Positions 29,076 through 39,985 of a stretch of 64,000 bases of DNA are shown in pieces (position 1 is the stretch's first letter; the number at the start of each line of letters is the position of its first letter). The DNA lies in NCBI GenBank assembly GCA_020796225.1, contig CM036775.1, positions 4,785,393 to 4,849,392 of the forward strand. Reading direction: 5' to 3'. Origin of the DNA: Arion vulgaris (lineage: Eukaryota; Mollusca; Gastropoda; Stylommatophora; Arionidae). Both the position numbers and the translations under genes were made by a program. The notes under the pieces were generated by a model. That model was given only the letters and a program-made list of their open reading frames with translations, searched no databases and had not been told where the DNA came from.

Positions 29076-29339
29076 TAAAATAAACATAAGCAAAATCTCT
29101 TTTTTTTTTTTTCTGTGATCTCTCTGGTCATATGCTTAATACTCTGTGCACCACAAACTGGGCAATCAACTTGAGATCTGTCAGGTTTTCCCAAAGCTTA
29201 GTTTTCAAGTCGATTGAGTGTGGCCAAATGTTGTTTCCCAGCTCACCGAGAAAAAGAAGCAGTTTTTTGGGGCATGCTGCGTGTCTGTTTCTGCTTGTTG
29301 ACACTGGCAGAGAACTATTATAAAGCCTTTATAAGAACT

Positions 29340-29810
29340 TATTCCTAGTCTATGTATCTGTTAATGGAATGGAACTGATAAGAAAGCAAAGATCAGAATA
29401 TTAAAAGCATGCATATAGGTGTGAAGCACGGACATTTAACAAGGCAGTGAAAACATTATGCACTTTTGAATATAAATGTTACAGAAGAGTCCTTCGTATA
29501 TCATGGACAAAGAAGAAAACAAATAGATCTATCCAGAGAGAACTAAAAAAAAGTGGTTGATGCTACAAATGAGAATGAGAAAATTCAAGTATTTTTTACA
29601 TATAAAGAGACATGAAACTCTGGGAAGACCTTGGAAGGAGGCATCAGGCATGAGGAAGAACCACCTGGAAGATGGTGTTATGATGTTTGAGCATAACCGC
29701 TGCAGAGGCAGGACATCTGGTCTATAGAGAGAGATAAATTCGAAGGACTGTTGGAGTGGCAAAGTTCTGCTCAGGACAAGCTATTTGATTATGATGATGA
29801 TGTATCTGTT
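29340..29810 (+). pseudogene. LINE C-terminal fragment with GATGATGAT tail
   Basis: In broken frames: CEARTFNKAVKTLCTFEYKC, YRRVLRISWTKKKTN and KFEGLLEWQSSAQDKLFD, the 'RR.LRI.W..K.TN' region after reverse transcriptase. Confidence 0.72.
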
Positions 29811-30079
29811 GAGTCTGCTGTGTCCGGTATGTAGGCGACATATAATGATCTGGTCTGTTCTGCCGGTCTTTGGGGAAATCTTTTCTATAATCCTTTCCAG
29901 TATTTGTCTTCCAGTCACTACAGATGTTCTCTTTATGAGAGTTTTAACCTCTTTGAAACACAGTGGTTAGTAGACTTGTTCTTTGGCACTGTCTTCCTTT
30001 GCCCTGACATCGCACTCTCATTGCATTCAATCCTACCGAAGTGTGAATCCACTATCGGGAATTTGTGCCTGCTGGCGAT

Positions 30080-30520
30080 GACAGTCATAAAAGTAAAGAA
30101 AGAATCCTTTTTATACCTTGATTGTATTGGGTATGCTTTCTTTCTTTTCTTTTGTCCTTCTCTGCTTTTTGCCGCTAGGCGTAGCAGGTTTAACTGATGA
30201 TCGGTTTCCGAGATAATGCACGGTCGGTCGCTTGATATGGTGTGGTATTGTGAGTTTTAAGATGTCTGTAACTCCATCAACCCATCTTTTTCTTGGTCTG
30301 CCTTTTCCTCTTGATGATTCCATTTTCAGGTTGTACGCTCTTGCAACTTGTGTATTTGGGTTCATTCTGACCAAGTGGCCAAACCATTTGAGTCTCTGTT
30401 TTCAATAAATCTAATAGCAGGTGTTGTTCCGACTGTTCTTCTAATTTCCTCATTTCTTATATGGTCTCTTCTTGTTTTATTTACTGCTTCCTCAGGCATC
30501 TCATTTCACATGTGGTATGC
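30080..30520 (-). pseudogene. LINE 3' fragment (MNPNTQVAR family)
   Basis: On the minus strand: WFGHLVRMNPNTQVARAYNL then [18 protein letters not shown] and KPATPSGKKQRRTKEKKE. A plus-strand relative is at 38160-38500. Confidence 0.78.
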
Positions 30521-30819
30521 GATGTAAGAAAATCATCAAATCGGATGTGATTAGATCAGATCAGATAGGGAAAATCGTTTAGGTGGCTGCGTAATACTGA
30601 GCAAATAGCGATTGACGAAGACAGGTATAGCAGTATTACATAGATAGTGAAAAATTAATGATAAAATATTAAAATAAACAACACTCGACGTTTCGATGCT
30701 TAGACCTTTATCAAGAACAAACATGTACACAAACAACTTAACTAAAACATAATACTAACTAAGGATGCAAAGCAAAATATACTGGCATACCTACCTGCAC
30801 CAAGAGTGTTAGTCTCTTA

Positions 30820-31060
30820 GATTTGGTAATACGGTGTTTGGCCTGTAATTTCATTGACCGTCGGTACATGATGTGTGATGTGGTCAATATCAGTCCAGCC
30901 TCCTTGGCTTCCAAGTGCTGTTCCTGGTACCCAATTAAGGCTGAGTCGACATGAGAGCTGTTATGATCGGGAAAAAATGTTTCATGCCCACTGTAAATTG
31001 AACTGGACCACTAGTCTAAGAAGTGATTCACTAACAACACGCTACAGCATCTCTCACAAT
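30820..31060 (-). repeat. tRNA-derived SINE family B (copy 3)
   Basis: 'AATACGGTGTTTGGCC', 'GGTACCCAATTAAGGCTGAG' and a degraded reversed B-box region (30980-31015). Confidence 0.65.
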
Positions 31061-31329
31061 GACAGTTATGCATCTCACCAATTCACTATCCTCGTTGTTG
31101 ACGATTAACCCTTTACTCGTAATATACTTTACTTTCGGACACATTACTTGTAATGTTCACTAACTTAGCAAATAAATGGCTTTGCGTCATCTGAAAAAAT
31201 ACTGTAGGCTAGGATATCGGTTCAGCAGGGTTAACTTAGTTCATCTCGCACTACCATGTCAAGCTGTCAGGCTTATTAGTATCTTCTCTTCCCCTCTCTC
31301 TCTCTTCTTTCTTCCCAGAAATTAGGATT

Positions 31330-31530
31330 TTAGTCACAGATTTTCATTTTAGGGTTAGAAATTTATTGTCTGACTCATATCTCTGTACCGTGTAAAAATG
31401 AAGACATTCACTTCTTTGTATCCTTGCTTGATAAAGTCCTTTAGTCGAAACGTTGCTGTATATCGTTATTGTTTTGGGAAAACTACAGTACTTTGTTTTT
31501 ATATATTTCGCCATTCTTTTTCCCCAGCAC
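31330..31530 (+). repeat. Dispersed repeat shared with 50300-50490
   Basis: Both have 'TTTTCATTTTAGGG', 'GTATCCTT..TTGATAAAG', 'GAAACGT' and 'AAACTACAGTACTTTG' in the same order. The last part also forms the arms of the foldback at 38968-39252. Confidence 0.65.
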
Positions 31531-31533
31531 GTT

Positions 31534-31745
31534 GTCCGTTGTTACAATGTCCGTTCTTACAATGTCCGTTGTTACAATGTCCGTTGTTACAATGTCCGTT
31601 ATTACAATGTCCATTGTTACAATGTCCGTTATTACAATGTCCGCTTTTACAATGTCCTGTTATTCAATGTCCGTTGTTACAGTGTCCGTTGTTACAGTGT
31701 CCGTTGTTACAGTGTCCGTTGTTACAGTGTCCGTTGTTACAATGT
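31534..31745 (+). repeat. 15-bp minisatellite, about 14 units
   Basis: Unit close to TTACAATGTCCGTTG, with an AGTG variant block at the right end. Because the period is a multiple of 3 and lacks stops, all three forward frames stay open; this is not evidence of coding. Confidence 0.93.
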
Positions 31746-32059
31746 GTTTAAACACCTGTCTTCACTACATACCACCCACGATCCACTTCTACTTATGTTT
31801 ATGTTATTTTATGTGATCGACGTCATGGCACATTGGGCATTCCCATGCGTGTTCTGTCCTCCGTTACAGCAGCCATCTTAAAGTTACACTACTAAACTAG
31901 TCCTTTTAGCAGTACATGGGATTCTTAATATTCTTCTGCAAAATCGCATCTTCGATGTCTGCAGAATTCGTTCAGAGCTAAGGAATCAAAATGATAATTC
32001 TTCTATCACCCTCAGACGTCAACGAATATCTCAAAGAAAGAAATCACGCTACATGCATG

Positions 32060-32760
32060 ATGGTTAAAGAGATTTTCAATGAGCTCATCATGCAATGTCA
32101 CTATAACGCAACATCGGTCTTCTTTATTACTTTTCAGACGCGGAACTAGATCATCGTGTGCTTATTCGGCACAGCGAAACGGTCGCACACTTCATGAGGG
32201 CTGCGGCGCTTTCGAGACAATGATATCGAGCATGACTATGGAGATCACTGCTGCCTCCATGGCTTGTCATGGGTGGCTGAGCAACAGGTAACCCATACGA
32301 TTATCATATCAGATTCGATGAATATGCTTCAAATGATTGAATCTGGGAAATATGCGGGTGGAATGGTGGACAGCATTCAGAGATCACATCTCAAGAAAAT
32401 GACTTGGCTGTACACACCTGGACATGTTGGAGTGCAGGGTAACGAACGTGCTGACTTTCTTGCAAACAATGCCCGACTCAAACGGGCAGAAGTATGGACA
32501 GAACCGATATCATCAATGCGGTACGCTCTCAATTATGTGACATGGGCGGGTCTTAGACACTGGAACGAGTTCGAGAATTAGGCGTTAAGTTTGGACATGC
32601 CAGACAGTGTTGTCTTCATGGTAGAGAGAGAAGATATAGTAATCAACTTCTCATGGTACGGTGAGCAAATGGACTTTGGGATGGCTGCTGCAGCGGAGGA
32701 TAGAGCATGCATGGAATGCCCATGTGCCTGTGACGTCTATCGCATAACATAACATAATTC
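32060..32760 (+). pseudogene. LINE RNase H fragment
   Basis: Pieces FETMISSMTMEITAASMACH and HTIIISDSMNMLQMIESGKY carry the Glu and Asp of an RNase H fold; [20 protein letters not shown] carries the final H..G..GNE.AD motif. One frameshift near 32280. Fragments of the same family recur at 46540-47240. Confidence 0.8.
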
Positions 32761-32829
32761 ATCACACGCTAGACAGATTTTTAAAAGGTATTCAGACTTC
32801 ATTTTAATGGTACAATTTTTTTTAAATCT

Positions 32830-33100
32830 TGGTAAGAAAGAAAGTTGGCACAGAACCTTGCTTTAATTACATTGAGAAACGTAGAATGAAGTGGTTTAGC
32901 CACCTAATGAGAATGCATCCAAACTCCACAGTATACATAATCTTCTACAACAGAACATCAGGAAAGAAGGCGATAGGAAGACCATGAAAAAATGGTTAGA
33001 AAGGGCATAGCAGAATCCTGTCAAAGAGCAAAAATAGCAATCACCCAAACCACGACACTGGGCAACAACCCGGTAGCAGTGTGACGACAAAAGAAGATGG
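32830..33100 (+). pseudogene. LINE 3' fragment (MHPNSTVYR family)
   Basis: Same text as 10880-11200 with losses ('AAGTGGTTTAGCCACCTAAT', 'GGCAACAACCCGGTAGCAG'). Confidence 0.7.
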
Positions 33101-33599
33101 AGAATAAATGCCAGAGACTAAAGTCAAATTTGCTACTTCGATTTGCACAAAAATATGGAGTAGGGCTGCCAACACTTTTAAAACTCACAAGAAGTTGCAA
33201 TTATTTTAACACTTATGTTCCAGATTCTCACAGACTGTCGATTGTAGCAAATGTACATGCATGTGTGTGGGCGCGTGTGAACGTGCATTCATGTAGTATA
33301 GATGTTTGTTATAGATATCGCTTGTCAACGTTAATATACAGGGCACGTAGGAGTTTTCCTTAAAAATTTCACATTTAATGAGTATTGTTTAGAAATTGTC
33401 CCCATTTGTAATATTAGCTGTCAAATTTCATGAAATCTGGCATTGCTAATGAGGTCATGTGACTAGGTAAGTGTCACATTGGCGTTTGATAAGGTTCAGT
33501 AGGCAAGCTAGTGATGGTGTTCATTTTAACTTTACGGGGGTTCTCATTGCGTGTGATGTCTGCTAGTACGTCAGGGGTGTACACATAATGGAGGAAGAA

Positions 33600-33770
33600 T
33601 CCTTTAATATTCAGCATCTTCAAAATTACATCGGGGACCCTCAACGATGCTACGGAGTTCGTGCGCTGCAGCTGAGATCTTCCTGTGTAAGAAAAAGATC
33701 GGAGCACATATGGTTACTCACCGAAGTGCAATGACGATGATCATATCAATCAATCAATCAATTACTTCAC
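33600..33770 (+). repeat. SINE family H 3' end
   Basis: 'TACATCGGGGACCCTCAACG', 'GAGATCTTCCTGTGTAAGAA' and a (CAAT)n tail. Confidence 0.75.
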
Positions 33771-33879
33771 AGGGAATGTACACATTCTCACTTGCAGAAC
33801 GTGACTTTTACTTTTCCTTATTAATGTCCACGCTTCATACCATGCGCTGCATTTGATCTACAAATGATGATCTCCACAT

Positions 33880-34060
33880 AAAGAAACATGTGGTTACAAA
33901 GGAAAAGGCTGTCCACGTAAAAGGTGAACTCAGAAATAACAGAGGCGATGAAAAACATTATTTATGAAGCGCACACATATATCCGTTCTAGACATATCGT
34001 CTTATCCTGGCGCTGTGAGGCTAAACAGATTAGAAAGGAAGAAAGGATAAAGGAACATCA
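33880..34060 (+). pseudogene. Degraded LINE 3' end (same family as 8633-9052)
   Basis: 'CAGAAATAACAGAGGCGATG', 'CTGGCGCTGTGAGGCTAAAC' and a GAAAGGAAGAAAGG tail parallel 8925-9050. Confidence 0.6.
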
Positions 34061-34324
34061 TCATCATTTCTCGTCGCATCAAAGGGCACATAAAACAGAG
34101 ACACACAACTCTCCACTCAATTTAATCATGTGCTAAATGTCGTCTAAATATTCATGAGCAGTTTGAGTTTTTCTGACTATTTCTGTTGCGTTTTTTTACA
34201 GTGTGAGGTCACGTCCACACTACATATCCCTAATAATCACTTTTTATGAAATATGAGAGGAAATAGTGGTTCTATTTTTTGCTATCCCAGAAACCACACG
34301 GAATACATAAAGAAACTAGATGTA

Positions 34325-34950
34325 ATAGCCGTTCATCACGAGCGATGATGACAACAATCTCAGACGTGTGCTGCTGAACCTCTCTGGTGTGTGCGGAGGT
34401 GACTGTAGAGTCCAATCCTAGAACAGAATCCCCGACCACAGGTGGGGCATACATGATCAAGGTTAGACATGTGTGTGTTGTGTGCTCTGTCTTTTCGCGC
34501 TGCTCGTTTTCTCTGTGCCTCAACAATACGATGATTCTCAGCTATGCGTGTTCCTCTTTTGTTGTTACAGCGCCACATTTGGCGATCTTGCGCAAAGGAT
34601 TCCCAGCATGAGGTGTCTATATCGAAGCATTTCAGAGACACTTTAAGAGTGTCTTTAAAGCGTTTTCTGTCCACCAGCTGACCGTCTGCCCCTTCAAGTT
34701 CGCCATACATCAACTGTTTTGGGATGCGTTTATCAGGCATTCGAACAACGTGACCGACCCATTTCATTTGGGCCTTCTGCAACAGTGTGTTGATGCTTGG
34801 GATCTTTGCTCTTGTGAGGACTTCGCTGTCTGGAATTTTGTCCTTCCAGTTTATTTTTAGTATTCTGCGTAGACAGCTTGTGTGGAAATGGTTTAATTTT
34901 CTTGCGTGTCTGCTATACACTGTCCATGTCTCGCTTGCGTACAGCAAACT
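34325..34950 (-). pseudogene. Zinc-finger LINE, 3' 630 bp, largest intact C-terminal frame
   Basis: 195 open codons (34360-34947): [39 protein letters not shown] and MKWVGHVVRMPDKRIPKQLM, then a zinc finger C-x2-C-x12-H-x3-H starting CPTCGRGFC. Truncated at the 5' side. Gives the best view of this family's C terminus. Confidence 0.85.
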
Positions 34951-35204
34951 AGATGTAATGTTTAGATTTCGAACAGGTCACAACAGATTGAGATATCGTC
35001 TGCTCAACCAGAGCCAACTATAAACTTATCTAGAGTTGGCTGTGGCTCAACACGAAATAAAAGTAATTAGCGCTGGCACATTGATTTCTGAACATCGTTT
35101 GCAAAAGTATCCAGAGGTGTATGAGAAGCAGACTATTGTGATGGTCACCAGTGCCATTGCAAGACAAACTCATTTTAGATATCGACAACTTGAAATAAAC
35201 AAAA

Positions 35205-35945
35205 TTGAAATATGAGAGTGAACTTGAGAGTAAAGAAAAGAAGAAAAATGTAAACGTAGAAGACGAAGAAGAAAGATTAAAACTAGAAGAAGAATTAGAA
35301 GAAGATGGTGAAAAGATTGGGAAGAAAAGAAGAGCAGAATATGGGCAAAAGAAAAGATTGGGAAGAAAAGAAGAGCAGAATATGGGCAAAAGAAAAGTTT
35401 GGGAAGAAAGAAGGCAGAATATGGGCAAAAGAAAGATTGGGAAGAAAGAAGAGCAGAATAGGCAAAAAAAGATTGGGAAGAAAAGAAGAGCAGAATATGG
35501 GCAAAAAATAAGGAAAAGAGTGACAAGAAGAAGGAAATTAAAAGAAAATTTAGAGTAGAAAGTGAAGAAGGAAAATAGAAATAGAGGACGAAGAAGAGGA
35601 AAAGGAGGAGATAAAGAGAAAAAGGAGAAGAATTAAGAAGAAGGGAAGAAAGGAAAGAATAAGAAGAGGTAGAGAAAAGGAAGATTTCGAAAACTGGGAG
35701 ATTAAAAGGAGAAAGAAAAAAAGAGAATTAAGAAACAAAAGAGAATAAAAGTACAAAAACAAGAAATTGAGATTAAGAAGAAAAAAACAGAAGGTGAATT
35801 TAAAGAAGAAGATGAAGAAGACAGTGATATTAAGAAAATAGGAAGGTGAAGTGAATAAAAGGAGAAGATGGAAACGAAAGAGAAGAATACAAAGAAAGGA
35901 AAGGAGAATAAGCCTTAAAAGAAGAAGGAAGAAGAAGAAAGAATC
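35205..35945 (+). repeat. Polypurine tract, about 740 bp, with 41-bp subrepeats
   Basis: Almost only A and G on the plus strand. Between about 35315 and 35510 imperfect copies of a 41-bp unit (starting GATTGGGAAGAAAAGAAGAG) repeat about five times. Long lysine/glutamate open frames here are composition effects. It ends about 250 bp before the candidate promoter of the EF-hand gene. Confidence 0.9.
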
Positions 35946-36196
35946 GAAAAGAAAAATAAGTGCCTACATAGCCATCTCTCGTCGGTTGCAGTGAGCAGAA
36001 CAACTGAAATAACAACATATACGAATGTTGGATCGAAACACCATCACACAATTCCATCTGTAACTAATATTAAAATAAGATGGTGGCCCTAACGAAAGTA
36101 AATTTAGTATACGCCACTGACATCACAGACACGTGTTTTGCTGATTTTTTCATTGATGGTTCTCACGTTGCTGACTTGCACTGATCTTATCGTCTC

Positions 36197-36206
36197 TATA
36201 TAAAAG
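36197..36206 (+). promoter_or_regulatory. Candidate TATA box of the EF-hand gene
   Basis: TATATAAAAG. Thirty bases downstream lies TCATAT (A at 36230), a fair initiator match, and 26 bases further a GTAAAT donor, which gives a plausible short 5' UTR exon. Promoter use is inference. Confidence 0.5.
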
Positions 36207-36229
36207 CTCAGGCTTGTCCAGATTTAGTC

Positions 36230-36256
36230 ATATGGCCTGCAGTGCCAGAACTACAG
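36230..36256 (+). other. Candidate 5' UTR exon of the EF-hand gene
   Basis: From the candidate start A at 36230 to CTACAG|GTAAAT. The ATG at +3 is probably too close to the cap to be used. The next exon (40504) has a strong TTCGTTCTTAG acceptor directly before its ATG, which demands an upstream non-coding exon such as this one. Confidence 0.42.
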
Positions 36257-36436
36257 GTAAATATGATACATACTTTTTTATATTTTGTTTATCTTTTCTT
36301 TTTTTTTTTCTCTAATCATGTGTTGCCTCACAGCGTTAGGATAAGAAGAGATTATAGAAAGGGTTTTTGTGTGTCTTCCAAATAGTGTTTTCCACCGCCT
36401 CTATTATTCCTGAATTCACCTTTTGCGTGTACAGCC

Positions 36437-37340
36437 TTGTCATTTATATCCACTATAAAGTTTGATCAAAGTCTATGCTTTAGGGACCATATCGACCAAG
36501 TTATTGCCAAGGCTTGCAACGCATTATCCGTTCTGAGAATCATGGCGGCTGCTAACATTGAGTAACGCCTTCTTGTGATCCTGCACCAAGACATTGCTCT
36601 GTCATGTAAAGAATATACATGTGCTCTCCTAACAATTAGTTTCAGTTTCAGTTTGGAATATCTTCATTGCACTCCGGACATGTCCATAGATGCTTCGAGC
36701 TCTTTCGCAATATCTCCACAGCGTCCAGCGACTGACCGTACCAGTTCGATTTTGATTGATGAGCCTACCTGTTATGCTGTTCTTTTCCTTGGTACTCCAA
36801 TCTTCAAACCCAGATTCTGCAATCTAGTAGTTGACGTGGATTGGTTTAAATGAAAATCTTCTTTGCGGCCACACTCTATGAGAGCGTTCAAAATATCAGC
36901 GCTACAATTAGTCCTACGCAAATAGTAAGACTGGAAAGAATTCAGAATGAGGCTATGCGCATCATTCTGGGATGCACCAACGATACACCAGGCCGGAGTG
37001 TCAATGAGATTCCTTCTTGATCTCCCCACTATTGCTAACAGAACTGAGACTTGGACGATTTGATCCTCTCTTAAAATCAACACAAACAAAGACCATCCCC
37101 TCCATGAAGAACTCAGTAAGGAGAAAGATTGTAGACTCAAGAGAGGCAGATCATGGCTGAGTCAGGCGGAAGGTACCCTTGGGAAAATATGTGAACCTTC
37201 CAAAAATGAGCCAAGAGAGGAATGGATTGCGGTGCCACCTCAATTTCAGACTGCTTATACAGTTCTCAAATCTATTAAGAAAAACTGTGAACAGAAATAA
37301 TCTTAGGGTCAGAAACAATTCCACGCTCTACGCTCTGGTG
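36437..37340 (+). pseudogene. Jockey-like LINE fragment in intron 1 of the EF-hand gene
   Basis: Around 36930-37010 it encodes QIVRLERIQNEAMRIILGCT NDTPG (a segment between reverse transcriptase and RNase H in Jockey/R1-like LINEs). The region before it has the 'SLCFRDHIDQVIAKACNALS' style in broken frames. No intact frame. Confidence 0.65.
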
Positions 37341-37669
37341 TAAGCCACGCAAATGTCACAGAGAGTGGTCAAAACGTGGTTATTCCAGAGCGTTCTCAGA
37401 AGTAGCTCTTTGGGCTATAATCACATGCAGATTGCAAGTGTTGTCAGCAAGTATTCTTTCTAGATCGTCTACTAGTCTAGAACCGATGGGAGTACTACAG
37501 TGATTACCAATACTCACTACCTGAGTAGGAATTTCCGCAACTCTATGCATACCACTACACGTCTGAAGTTGTTGGAGTCTTTGATGGTGTCTGCGGTAAT
37601 GAGAGAGCGGACAATCAGCATGATTGTTGGGAGTTGAAGATGGAAAAGGAAAGTTCTTCGGTTTTTGCG

Positions 37670-38160
37670 ATGTTAGTTCTTATTAGTTAGTCTTTCCTCT
37701 TGGACCTGTGGGGCATGGCAGGTCATAGCTCTCCATGTCTCGCGGTTCGTTGCTATCTGTTTTTGGTCTTTAATGTTTACTAGGCCCATCGTTGAGCCTT
37801 CTCTGGTGATGGTTCTACAGAGTCTCTTGGTCTTCCTCGTTCTTTTCCCCTGGTGTCCATATGAGGGATTGGTAAGGGAGTCTTTTCTCATCCATTCTAA
37901 GTGTGTGGCCGATGTAGTTCCAGCGGCACTTTCTTATAAAATTGGATACATTTTCTTGCTTGGTCTCTTGTCTTATTTGTGTATTAGGTCTGAAATCTGA
38001 CCATTTGAGGTTCAGTATTCTTCCAAGACATTTATTCTCAAAGTTATCTAATTTTCTTTCTAGGGCTTTTGTTGCTTTCCAACTCTGACTGCTTATTGGA
38101 GAAGAATAATTAGATGTTGAATGATCCAGCGATTTAAGCAGTTTGTAGTTACCGTACTGA
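37670..38160 (-). pseudogene. LINE C-terminal fragment (same group as 1-1420)
   Basis: On the minus strand: KATKALERKLDNFENKCLGR, ILNLKWSDFRPNTQI and CRWNYIGHTLRMDEKRLPYQ. The 'FENKCL..IL..KWSDF' text parallels 1030-1075. Confidence 0.78.
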
Positions 38161-38500
38161 AGCAGTAATAAAACAGAAGAGACCATATAAGAAATGAGAA
38201 TTAGAAGAACAGTCGGAACAACACCTGCTATTAGATTTATTGAAAACAGAGACTCAAATGGTTTGGCCACTTGGTCAGAATGAACCCGAATACACCAGTT
38301 GCAAGGCGTACAACCTGAAAATGGAATCATCAAGAGGAAAGGCAGACCAAGAAAAAGATGGTTGATGGAGTTACAGTCTTAAAACTCCACAATACCACAC
38401 CATATCAAGCGACCGACCGTCATTATCTCGAAATCGATCATCAGGTAAACCTGCTACGCCTAGTGGCAAAAAAGCAGAGAAGGACAAAAGAAAAAAGTAG
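38160..38500 (+). pseudogene. LINE 3' fragment (MNPNTQVAR family)
   Basis: 'GGTTTGGCCACTTGGTCAG', 'CCGAATACACCAGTTGCAAG' and 'AAGAAAAAGATGGTTGATGG' mirror 30170-30430 in the opposite orientation. Confidence 0.72.
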
Positions 38501-38690
38501 TTACCCGTTGTACAAGTAGAACTGGATGACTGGGAGGTGGAGTGAGGAGTGTATTTAATCAGCGAGCCACATGAACCATCAGTATGCATACTCTTCGATA
38601 TATGTTGGGGAGACTGAGCACCTATGAGTCTGCCCAGAGTGCAATGACGTCAGTTAGTAACCAATAACCAATAACAAATTATGGCTCTGA
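38500..38690 (+). repeat. Dispersed repeat family I
   Basis: 'AGCGAGCCACATGAACCATC', 'GGGGAGACTGAGCACCTATG' and 'TAGTAACCAATAACC'; similar at 60120-60245, reversed at 17735-17900. Confidence 0.6.
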
Positions 38691-38967
38691 AACAAAACCA
38701 GGAACTCTTCCCTACTCTTAACACGAAAAAGATTGAAAACTTATAATTCCTTGACGTTCAGAAATTGAATTTTGTAAATTTGAAAGCCAACTTCAATAAT
38801 GGTCATATTTCACATTTGAGGGGAAATTTAACGAGTTTTTAAACAACTGTCATTTTCCATCTGGTAAATGACCCAACACATAATACACAAGTTGGAGATA
38901 TTTCACAATAAATGTTTAAGAAGAATCACAATATATATGAGACTGCAGTAAAACTATTTGATTGACG

Positions 38968-39252
38968 AAATACGTAATCACAAAGTACTGTAGTTTAACA
39001 AATTACAAAAACAATGACAATATACAGCAACGAACGAACAAACAAACGAACAACAGGAGTGACGAATTTTAAAAAAAAACAATTACAGAAACGTTTGAAT
39101 GTCTCCGTATGTAGTCGTCCATATGTAATTGGGTTTTTTAAATTCATCACTCCTGTTGTTCGTTTGCTTGATAAAGGCATTGTTGATCGAAACGTTGCTG
39201 TATATAGTCATTGTTTTTGTAATTTGTAAAACTACAATACTTTGTGATTACG
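38968..39252. repeat. Foldback (inverted repeat) element, arms about 105-110 bp
   Basis: Left arm from ACGTAATCACAAAGTACTG to AACAACAGGAGTGACGAATT; the right arm is its reverse complement with few differences, from AAATTCATCACTCCTGTTG to CAATACTTTGTGATTACGT. The loop is about 70 bp. No reading frame. Confidence 0.85.
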
Positions 39253-39254
39253 TG

Positions 39255-39590
39255 TTTCCTCAAAGAATCCAGCAACTTTTCTGGCCAAATACCATAACAA
39301 ATGATGAGCTTTTGAAACGAACGTACTGTGCGTCTTTGGTGACCACAAGTAAAAGAAGATGGAGGTGGATTGGACATGTATGTCGTATGCAAGTAGAAGC
39401 ATTGGCTAGAACAGCTCTCAGGTGGACAGCGGATAGGAAGAGAAGACCTGGACGTCCAAAAGAAACATGGAGAAGACTGTGGAGAGAGAGTTGAAAGAGT
39501 GTGGCCTAACGTGGGAGACTGTTGGTAGAAAGGCAGCAAAACAGCAACAGTTGAAGCCTTATGTGTCAATCGGAACACGAAGAGGATGAA
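39255..39590 (+). pseudogene. LINE C-terminal fragment (CRMQVEALAR family)
   Basis: Encodes [40 protein letters not shown] and RPGRPKETWRRLW, then a frameshifted KECGLTWETVGRKAAK-type end. Confidence 0.8.
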
Positions 39591-39593
39591 GAT

Positions 39594-39977
39594 CAGTGGC
39601 GGCTCGTCATTAAGGGCCATTGGGACCAGGCCCCACCAAAGTAAAGTGTAACGTGTACGTATTACTTTATAAGCCCGTCTGCCCAGCGTGTTCGTAGCGC
39701 GTTGGACAATGGGTGACTATCCCTCTGTGTGTGCGGGTTCAATTCCGCTGGATGGCAGAAAAAGCCACAGATTTTCCTGATTTACGGTGTTCGTGGCACC
39801 GAACCGAAGGGTTACGATGTCCATGGCACCGAGCCGAAGAGCTGAAAAGCTCAAGTGCTTCTGGATCGGAAAAAAAAAATTACTTTATAAATTAAAATAT
39901 AACCTAACCCAAAACCATGATTTTTCCGAAAAATTTTGTCTGGGACCACTAACAAAAATTAACACGAGCCGCCACTG
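39594..39977 (+). mobile_element. hAT-like MITE (CAGTGGCGG family), split by a SINE
   Basis: Starts CAGTGGCGGCTCGTCATTAA and ends in ACGAGCCGCCACTG (14-bp inverted ends). Flanks ATGAAGAT (39586-39593) and ATGTAGAT (39978-39985) match at 7 of 8. A family C SINE (about 39675-39885) is inserted inside. Confidence 0.87.
39675..39885 (+). repeat. tRNA-derived SINE family C (copy inside a MITE)
   Basis: Head 'GCCCGTCTGCCCAGCGTGTT' with A-box-like TTCGTAGCGCGTTGG and B box GGGTTCAATTCC; the body ends 'AGCTCAAGTGCTTCTGGATC' plus poly(A). Pol III promoter pattern seen directly. Confidence 0.85.
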
Positions 39978-39985
39978 ATGTAGAT

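Noticed and set aside
31398..31881. Three overlapping 115-142 codon frames
   Set aside because: All cross the 15-bp minisatellite, which has no stop in any forward frame.
35205..35558. Open frames rich in Lys/Glu (plus) and Phe/Leu/Ser (minus)
   Set aside because: Produced by the polypurine composition, with no start context, splice signals or motifs.
39147..39620. 157-codon minus-strand frame
   Set aside because: Antisense to the LINE fragment at 39255-39590 and the foldback element.
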